Assembly (NCBI GenBank): GCA_023391905.1
Contig: JAEWAD010000237.1
Location: 1 to 17,804, forward strand
Reading direction: 5' to 3'
DNA from: Pseudomonadota bacterium
Lineage (GTDB): Bacteria; Pseudomonadota; Alphaproteobacteria; Rhizobiales; Kaistiaceae
DNA: 17,804 nucleotides
Shown here: piece after piece, positions 13,783 to 17,804 of the stretch
How the letters are laid out: every line of letters begins with the position of its first letter
How positions within the stretch are numbered: position 1 is the first letter of the stretch
Notes under the pieces: model-generated
The model's input: only the letters and a program-made list of their open reading frames with translations
The model's database searches: none
What the model was told of the DNA's origin: nothing
Made by a program: the position numbers and the translations under genes

Positions 13783-15504
13783 ATGACCCGCAAGACCCCA
13801 CTCCGCTCGCAGGCCTGGTTCGGCGGCTTCGACAAGGACGCCTTCATCCATCGCAGCTGGATGAAGAATGGCGGCCTGCCGGACGACATGTTCGACGGCC
13901 GGCCGGTGATCGGCATCTGCAACACCTTCTCCGAGTTCACCCCCTGCAACGCGCATTTCCGGCCGCTGGTCGAGGAAGTGAAGAAGGGCGTGCTCGACGC
14001 CGGCGGCTTCCCGCTCGAATTCCCCGTCTTCTCCTGCGGTGAATCCAACCTCCGCCCGACCGCCATGCTGTTCCGCAACCTCGCCTCGATGGATGTCGAG
14101 GAGGCGATCCGCGGCAATCCGATGGACGGCGTCGTGCTGATGGCCGGCTGCGACAAGACCACGCCGTCGCTGTTGATGGGCGCGGCGTCCTGCGACCTGC
14201 CGACCATCCTGCTCTCCGGCGGCGCCATGCTGAACGGCAAGTTCCGCGGCAAGGACATCGGCTCGGGCACCGACGTGTGGAAGTTCTCCGAGGACGTGCG
14301 CGCCGGCGTGATGAGCCAAGCCGATTTCATGGCGGCGGAAAGCGCCATGTCGCGCTCGCCCGGCCACTGCATGACCATGGGCACCGCCTCGACCATGGCG
14401 TCGATGGCGGAATCGCTCGGCGTCACCCTGCCGGGCAACGCCGCCTATCCGGCCGTCGATGCCCGCCGCGCCCGCCTGGCGCGGCTGACCGGCCGCCGTG
14501 CCGTCGCCATGGTCAACGAGGACCTCCGCCTGTCGAAGGTGCTGACCCGCGCCGCCTTCGCCAACGCCATCCGCATGAACGGCGCCATCGGCGGCTCGAC
14601 CAATGCCGTCGTGCACTTGCTCGCCATCGCCGGTCGCGTCGGTGTCGACCTGACGCTGGACGACTGGGATGCCTTCGGCCGCGACATCCCGACCATCGTC
14701 AACCTGATGCCGTCGGGCAAATACCTGATGGAAGACCTTTGCTATGCCGGCGGCATCCCGGCGGTCATGGACGCGATCCGCGACCTGCTCGACGTCGACG
14801 CGCTGACCGTCACCGGCAAGACGATCGCCGAGAACATCGAGGGCGTCGAGAATTTCGATCCCGACGTCATCCTGCCGCGTGACAAGGCGCTGGTGCAGAA
14901 TGGCGGCATGGCGGTGCTCCGCGGCAATCTCGCGCCCGACGGCGCCATCATCAAGCCGTCGGCGGCATCGCCCGAGCTGATGCAGCATCGCGGCCGCGCC
15001 GTCGTGTTCGAGGACATCGACCACTACAAGGCGCGCGTCGACGATCCCGATCTCGACATCGACGCCAGCTGCATCATGGTGCTGAAGAACTGCGGCCCGA
15101 AGGGCTATCCCGGCATGGCCGAGGTCGGCAACATGGCGCTGCCGCGCAAGCTGCTGCAGCAGGGCGTGCGCGACATGGTGCGCATCTCGGATGCGCGCAT
15201 GAGCGGCACCGCCTTCGGCACCGTCGTGCTGCATACCGCGCCGGAAGCCGCCGTCGGCGGCCCGCTGGCGCTGGTCCAGGACGGCGATTTCATCGAGCTC
15301 GACGTCGCCGGACGGCGGCTGCATCTCGATGTCAGCGACGAGGAACTCGCCCGCCGTCGCGCGCTGTGGCAGCCGCTGAAGCCCGCCATGGAAGGCGGCT
15401 ATCAGTCGCTCTATGTCGAGCGCGTGCTGCAGGCCGACAAGGGCGCCGATCTCGACTTCCTGGTCGGCTGCCGCGGCCACGCCGTGCCGCGTGAGAGCCA
15501 CTAG
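13783..15504 (+). CDS. IlvD/Edd-family [Fe-S] dehydratase, probable aldonate (L-arabinonate/D-xylonate-like) dehydratase
   Basis: This 573-residue protein matches the sugar-acid branch of the IlvD/Edd family in length and motifs. The Fe-S ligands are C55 (FTPCN), C123 (AGCDKTTPS) and C196 (SPGHCMTMGTAS). K125 corresponds to the carbamylated Lys that binds Mg, and S474 (RMSGTAFG) to the catalytic Ser. The enzyme removes water from an aldonate to give a 2-keto-3-deoxy acid. The ATG at 13783-13785 follows GAGGAAAC; an in-frame ATG at 13744 would add 13 unrelated residues and lacks a ribosome site. Membership in branched-chain synthesis (IlvD proper) is unlikely given the catabolic neighbours. 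It fits between the GMC oxidoreductase and the DapA-like enzyme in a non-phosphorylative pathway. The exact aldonate is not readable. Confidence 0.92.
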   Translation: MTRKTPLRSQAWFGGFDKDAFIHRSWMKNGGLPDDMFDGRPVIGICNTFSEFTPCNAHFRPLVEEVKKGVLDAGGFPLEFPVFSCGESNLRPTAMLFRNLASMDVEEAIRGNPMDGVVLMAGCDKTTPSLLMGAASCDLPTILLSGGAMLNGKFRGKDIGSGTDVWKFSEDVRAGVMSQADFMAAESAMSRSPGHCMTMGTASTMASMAESLGVTLPGNAAYPAVDARRARLARLTGRRAVAMVNEDLRLSKVLTRAAFANAIRMNGAIGGSTNAVVHLLAIAGRVGVDLTLDDWDAFGRDIPTIVNLMPSGKYLMEDLCYAGGIPAVMDAIRDLLDVDALTVTGKTIAENIEGVENFDPDVILPRDKALVQNGGMAVLRGNLAPDGAIIKPSAASPELMQHRGRAVVFEDIDHYKARVDDPDLDIDASCIMVLKNCGPKGYPGMAEVGNMALPRKLLQQGVRDMVRISDARMSGTAFGTVVLHTAPEAAVGGPLALVQDGDFIELDVAGRRLHLDVSDEELARRRALWQPLKPAMEGGYQSLYVERVLQADKGADLDFLVGCRGHAVPRESH

Positions 15505-15576
15505 GTCGTTTGCAGCCGGGATGCGGGGCGATAGCGTTCTGCAGGCTTGACGATGACAGTCGGCACGGGTTCAAGG

Positions 15577-15600
15577 AGGCGGCGCGCAAGCGCCGCCTTT
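15577..15600 (+). terminator. Rho-independent-type terminator after the IlvD-like dehydratase gene
   Basis: AGGCGGCGC-GCAA-GCGCCGCCT is a perfect 9-bp stem with a 4-nt loop, extended by two G-T pairs, and followed by TTTCTGG. It is the best terminator-like element in the window and lies 72 nt after the dehydratase stop. It ends only 15 nt before the ATP-grasp start, so that gene either has its promoter inside or before this hairpin, or is expressed by read-through. Confidence 0.7.
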
Positions 15601-15613
15601 CTGGAATTTGCAG

Positions 15614-16639
15614 ATGCCCTCCATGCCTGCCGCGCCTTCGGGCGATCTCGTCGCTCCGACTGACGCCGCGCGGGGAATTCCGCGTCTCATCGATGCCGCC
15701 GTCGAGGCGCGTCACTGGAAATCGGCGCGCGCCTTCCGGGACGAGCTCGGCGTCCGGCCGCGCGTGGCGCTGCCGGTCAGCTACAACGACAAGATGTTCT
15801 GGCGCCGGATCTTCGATCGCAATCCGGCCTTCGTCGCCCATTGCGACAAGCTCGCCACCAAGGAAACCTTCCGTCGCCACGCGCCCGATCTGGCCCTGGC
15901 GCGGACGCTCTGGACAGGGTCGGATCCGGCCGAGCTGCCGGATGCGCTGCGCCGCCCCGACGTCGTCGTGAAGATGAATGCGGGCTGCGCCCGCAACTGG
16001 TTCTTCCATGAGCGGCCGGACGACGAGGCCGCGTTCCGAAAGGCATGCCGGCGCTGGCTTTCGCGTCCCTACGGGCGTCGCTATGGCGAATGGGCCTATG
16101 GTGAGGCGACCCCGCGCCTGTTCGCGGAGGAGGTGCTGATGCCGGACCCCCGCGGCATGGACGAGATCAAGGTCCACCTCTTCTCTGGCGAGGTCTTCTA
16201 CGCCCTGATCTATCGCGGCGAGAAGACGCCGACCGGGCTTTCCGGCATCTTCGACGCGGCCGGGCGGCGCCTGCGCGTGACCAACACGCTGGTGGCGCGC
16301 AATCCGGCGCGGGCCTTGCCTGGTTCCTACAGCGTGCCGGACTGCTATGGCGACGCAATGCGCGTGGCCCGCAGCATCGCGGCGGGAACCGACTATCTGC
16401 GGGTCGATTTCATGGTCGTCGACGGCAAGCTCCATGGCGGCGAGATCACGCCCTATCCGACCGCCGGGCTGATGACGAATTCGGATCCTGCCGTGCTCGC
16501 GGCGATGGGACGGTGCTGGGATCTCCGCCAGTCCTGGTTTCTGTCGACGCCGCAGAGCGGATGGCGGGCCGCCTACCAGCGGCGGCTGCGCCGGCATGTC
16601 GAGGCGCTCGGCAGCGAACCGATCCCCACGCTCGCCTGA
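15614..16639 (+). CDS. TupA-like ATP-grasp protein
   Basis: This 341-residue protein resembles the TupA-like ATP-grasp family, named after a teichuronopeptide synthesis protein and often found in polysaccharide clusters. The family start NDKMFWRRIFDRNP (58-71) and CDKLATKE (77-84) are clear. ATP-grasp parts follow: K120 in VVVKMNAG, AEEVL at 171-175, D184-E-I-K, DFMVVDGK (265-272) and the metal-binding GGEITPYPTAG (275-285). Such enzymes couple ATP to carboxylate-amine or similar ligation. The start is uncertain: ATG at 15614 is preferred over TTG at 15608 and ATG at 15623, but no good ribosome site is seen because the terminator hairpin occupies the leader. Neighbours are unrelated, with no glycosyltransferase nearby, so the substrate is unknown. 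Family call good, function open. Confidence 0.85.
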   Translation: MPSMPAAPSGDLVAPTDAARGIPRLIDAAVEARHWKSARAFRDELGVRPRVALPVSYNDKMFWRRIFDRNPAFVAHCDKLATKETFRRHAPDLALARTLWTGSDPAELPDALRRPDVVVKMNAGCARNWFFHERPDDEAAFRKACRRWLSRPYGRRYGEWAYGEATPRLFAEEVLMPDPRGMDEIKVHLFSGEVFYALIYRGEKTPTGLSGIFDAAGRRLRVTNTLVARNPARALPGSYSVPDCYGDAMRVARSIAAGTDYLRVDFMVVDGKLHGGEITPYPTAGLMTNSDPAVLAAMGRCWDLRQSWFLSTPQSGWRAAYQRRLRRHVEALGSEPIPTLA

Positions 16640-16647
16640 GCCGCGCG

Positions 16648-16669
16648 CCCGGCGATCGTCACGGCCGGG
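16648..16669 (+). terminator. Weak hairpin after the ATP-grasp gene
   Basis: CCCGGC (16648-16653) and GCCGGG (16664-16669) form a 6-bp stem with a 10-nt loop, 8 nt after the stop codon. It is followed by a G-rich stretch and then GTGTTTCACG, not a clean T-run. It may contribute to transcript ending; support is only its position and pairing. Confidence 0.3.
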
Positions 16670-16750
16670 GCGGGGTGTTTCACGTGTGACGAATTCCGCG
16701 GCGCGCGCGACGTCGCCATGGGCCGGCGCGGAGTTCGCCGATCTCCCGGT

Positions 16751-16778
16751 TTGACTTTCGCGTCGGCCGGCTTATGTC
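16751..16778 (+). promoter_or_regulatory. Candidate sigma-70-type promoter
   Basis: TTGACT (16751-16756), a 16-nt spacer and TATGTC (16773-16778) resemble alphaproteobacterial housekeeping promoters (strong TTGAC, loose -10). A transcript starting about 7 nt after the -10 would begin near 16785, only about 3 nt before the ATG of the short frame at 16788. This would give a nearly leaderless mRNA. Confidence 0.45.
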
Positions 16779-16787
16779 TGTTGGACC

Positions 16788-16853
16788 ATGCTGACCTATT
16801 CGACCTTTCGCCGTTCCCTGCACCATGCGGGTCTTCTGATCGCGGGCCACTAG
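16788..16853 (+). CDS. Possible 21-residue leader peptide
   Basis: The frame is ATG to TAG, 21 residues: MLTYSTFRRSL followed by HHAGLLIAGH. It lies immediately downstream of the promoter-like sequence, and its last codons and stop fall inside a set of mutually exclusive hairpins. That is the layout of amino-acid-responsive leader peptides; the leaderless trpL of Sinorhizobium is a known comparison. The peptide has paired Arg, His and Leu codons but no long run that would name one amino acid. No Shine-Dalgarno sequence precedes it beyond GGA. I do not recognise the peptide. It could equally be a chance frame inside a small RNA. Confidence 0.3.
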   Translation: MLTYSTFRRSLHHAGLLIAGH

Positions 16854-16893
16854 CCCCGGGTTCGGCGCGTCTTCGCCCCGGACACGGGGTTTG
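16844..16893 (+). promoter_or_regulatory. Attenuator-like set of competing hairpins
   Basis: Four segments can pair in turn. Segment 1 GGGC (16844-16847), at the end of the short frame, pairs with GCCC (16853-16856). Segment 2 CCGGG (16856-16860) pairs with CCCGG (16877-16881). Segment 3 CCCCG (16876-16880) pairs with segment 4 CGGGG (16885-16889), which is followed by TTTGTG. Pairs 1:2 and 2:3 exclude each other, as do 2:3 and 3:4, as in classical attenuators. The 3:4 stem is only 5 bp plus one G-T pair and the T-run is short, so termination would be partial. Confidence 0.35.
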
Positions 16894-16900
16894 TGCCAGC

Positions 16901-16945
16901 ATGACCTTCAACACATTCCATGAAGTCGGTCCCTCCTTGCCCTAG
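16901..16945 (+). CDS. Possible 14-residue upstream open frame
   Basis: ATG at 16901 to TAG at 16943-16945 encodes 14 residues beginning MTFNTFHEVG. It follows the candidate terminator 3:4 and ends inside the 5' half of the large hairpin at 16935-16966. No convincing ribosome site precedes it. Support is limited to its placement between two structured elements; chance is quite likely. Confidence 0.15.
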   Translation: MTFNTFHEVGPSLP

Positions 16946-16966
16946 GGCGCGCTAGCGCCCGCAAGG
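16935..16966. promoter_or_regulatory. Large two-part hairpin upstream of the Rnk-type gene
   Basis: CCTTGC (16935-16940) pairs with GCAAGG (16961-16966), and the inner GGGCGC (16945-16950) pairs with GCGCCC (16955-16960) around GCTA. Together they make a 12-bp stem with a CCTA bulge on one side. No T-run follows on either strand. It may be the 3' end of a small RNA, a terminator needing Rho, or part of the 5' leader of the next gene. Confidence 0.45.
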
Positions 16967-17132
16967 CGGATCCGATCCAGCAAGACGCCTCGGAACCTTG
17001 TCGCGCGCGGCAAGCCCGAACGCATTCATTCTCGATCCGCGCTGCTCTTCCCAACGGGGGCAGGGCGATGGAAGATCAATTCGGGACCATCGTCGCTTGC
17101 GGGCAGGGCGGTCCATTTTGGAGACGAAGACT

Positions 17133-17546
17133 ATGACCACGCGCAGCGCCGGCCGCCTGAAGCCTCGCATCACGATCCTCGCCGCCGATCACGAGCGGCT
17201 GTCGACGCTTGCCCGCGCGGCGGCCAACACCCATCCCGACGTCTCGGCGATCCTGACCGAGGAGCTCGACCGGGCGCGCGTCGTCGCCGATGCCAAGCGC
17301 GCGCATCCCTTCGTGCGGATGGGACATCTCGTCGAGTATCGCGACGACACCGCCGGCACGGTCCGCAAGGTCACGCTCGTCTATCCCGAAGATGCCGATA
17401 TCGGCCAGGGCAAGATCTCGGTCCTCACCCCGATCGGCGCGGCGCTGATCGGCGTCGGCGTCGACGAATCGATCAGCTGGGAGACCCGCAACGGCGAGCT
17501 GAAGCGCCTGACCGTCCTTCACGTCGGCGACGCCGAGAGCGCCTGA
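17133..17546 (+). CDS. rnk: Rnk-type nucleoside diphosphate kinase regulator / GreA-GreB C-terminal domain protein
   Basis: This 137-residue cytoplasmic protein has a short helical N-terminus (about 10-60) and a C-terminal GreA/GreB-type FKBP-like domain (about 64-133). The stretch VTLVYPEDADIGQGKISVLT followed by PIGAALIGV is a close match to the Rnk pattern. Rnk-like proteins bind RNA polymerase without a long coiled coil and lack Gre cleavage activity; the name comes from effects on nucleoside diphosphate kinase in enterobacteria. The ATG at 17133 is chosen because GGAGA lies about 8 nt upstream and the family N-terminus starts there; an in-frame upstream start at 16998 would add 45 unrelated residues. 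It is preceded by the structured 493-bp leader region and followed by a hairpin and the DedA-type gene. Family confidence is high; the symbol is by family. Confidence 0.85.
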   Translation: MTTRSAGRLKPRITILAADHERLSTLARAAANTHPDVSAILTEELDRARVVADAKRAHPFVRMGHLVEYRDDTAGTVRKVTLVYPEDADIGQGKISVLTPIGAALIGVGVDESISWETRNGELKRLTVLHVGDAESA

Positions 17547-17573
17547 TGCGCATCGGCGCCGCGTTCCCGTCAG

Positions 17574-17595
17574 GCCCGCGGCGCTAGCGGCGGGC
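17574..17595 (+). terminator. Hairpin between the Rnk-type and DedA-type genes
   Basis: GCCCGC (17574-17579) pairs with GCGGGC (17590-17595), enclosing the palindrome CGCTAGCG (17582-17589) with a GG bulge. The stem has about 9 pairs and lies 28 nt after the Rnk-type stop. It has no T-run and ends 7 nt before the next ATG, so it could also hide the ribosome site of the DedA-type gene. Confidence 0.4.
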
Positions 17596-17602
17596 GGGCG
17601 CC

Positions 17603-17804
17603 ATGGATGGATGGCTGCAGGCGCTCGTCGACTTCATTGCCCGACATCCGCATTGGGCCGGCCTCCTGGTGTTCGTCACCGCCATGGCGGAATCGATCGC
17701 CGTCGTCGGCATGGTCGTGCCGGGATCGGCGATCCTGATCGCGATCGGTGCGGTCGCCGGCCTCGGCGACCTGTCGATCTGGCCGGTCCTCGTGTGGGCG
17801 ACAT
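17603..17804 (+). CDS. DedA-family (VTT domain) membrane protein, N-terminal part only
   Basis: The window ends after 67 codons. The visible part begins MDGWLQALVDFIARHP, followed by a hydrophobic stretch and AESIAVVGMVVPGSAIL. The E-x7-P-G pattern (ES...VPGS) is the signature of DedA inner-membrane proteins, which are linked to undecaprenyl phosphate or phospholipid flipping in other bacteria. The ATG at 17603 is the first plausible start but has only GGGCGGGCG before it and no clear Shine-Dalgarno sequence; the GC-rich hairpin just upstream may matter. The rest of the protein, including any fused phosphatase domain that occurs in some relatives, lies outside the window. The family call is good given the short length. 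Confidence 0.8.
   Translation, partial: MDGWLQALVDFIARHPHWAGLLVFVTAMAESIAVVGMVVPGSAILIAIGAVAGLGDLSIWPVLVWAT

Larger units (their letters stand above)
16640..17132. other. 493-bp stretch without a conventional gene
   Basis: This is the only long non-coding gap in the window. Its first part (16670-16750) holds CACGTG at 16681-16686 and a 10-bp palindrome GCGACGTCGC at 16707-16716, with no recognised role. Then come a promoter-like sequence, a 21-codon frame ending inside competing hairpins, a 14-codon frame, a large hairpin (16935-16966) and a GGACC/GGTCC repeat (17084-17088 and 17110-17114) just before the Rnk-type gene. These parts are listed separately. No homolog-like long reading frame on either strand was recognised. 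Confidence 0.6.

Noticed and set aside
12757..15501. A 914-codon open frame on the minus strand opposite the GntR and dehydratase genes
   Set aside because: It mirrors genes with clear family motifs, is rich in His, Ala, Gly, Arg and Asp, and matches no fold. High GC at third positions removes stops from the opposite strand.

Overview
The window is high-GC DNA (roughly two thirds G+C by eye) with dense, short-spaced operons, twin-arginine type signal peptides on both binding proteins and many GntR/FCD regulators. This suits an alphaproteobacterium, most likely of the Hyphomicrobiales (rhizobial) group. That placement is an inference from gene style; no rRNA or other phylogenetic marker is present. 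No tRNA, rRNA, CRISPR array, insertion sequence or phage gene was seen.

Region A (1-5780) is a CUT1-type ABC importer operon read on the minus strand: periplasmic binding protein, then an enolase-superfamily enzyme (mandelate racemase/muconate lactonizing branch), then two MalF/MalG-like permeases, then the ATPase, which runs off the left edge. A GntR/FCD repressor gene diverges from it across an AT-rich 159-bp promoter region holding a perfect 12-bp palindrome.

Region B (5790-9914, minus) is a second importer operon: binding protein, two permeases and a DapA/NAL-fold lyase or dehydratase, joined by 1-nt and 4-nt overlaps. Its ATPase lies on the opposite strand (10156-11211), followed 14 nt later by an FAD-dependent GMC oxidoreductase. 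The divergent promoter region between them carries nested inverted repeats. Then follow a second GntR/FCD regulator (12946-13728) and an IlvD/Edd-family [Fe-S] sugar-acid dehydratase (13783-15504), ending in a GC-rich terminator. Together these genes read as uptake of a sugar, polyol or sugar acid and its non-phosphorylative breakdown: oxidation by the GMC enzyme, aldonate dehydration by the IlvD-like enzyme, then cleavage or dehydration of a 2-keto-3-deoxy acid by the DapA-like enzyme. Region A supplies a second importer and an unrelated dehydratase fold. The substrates cannot be read from sequence.

Region C (15505-17804, plus) is different: an orphan TupA-like ATP-grasp protein, a 493-bp stretch without a conventional gene, an Rnk-type GreA/GreB-domain protein and the start of a DedA-family membrane protein. 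The 493-bp stretch holds a promoter-like sequence, a near-leaderless 21-codon open frame whose end overlaps competing hairpins, a second 14-codon frame and a large hairpin. It resembles a ribosome-controlled attenuator or sRNA leader and is the most interesting unexplained part of the window.
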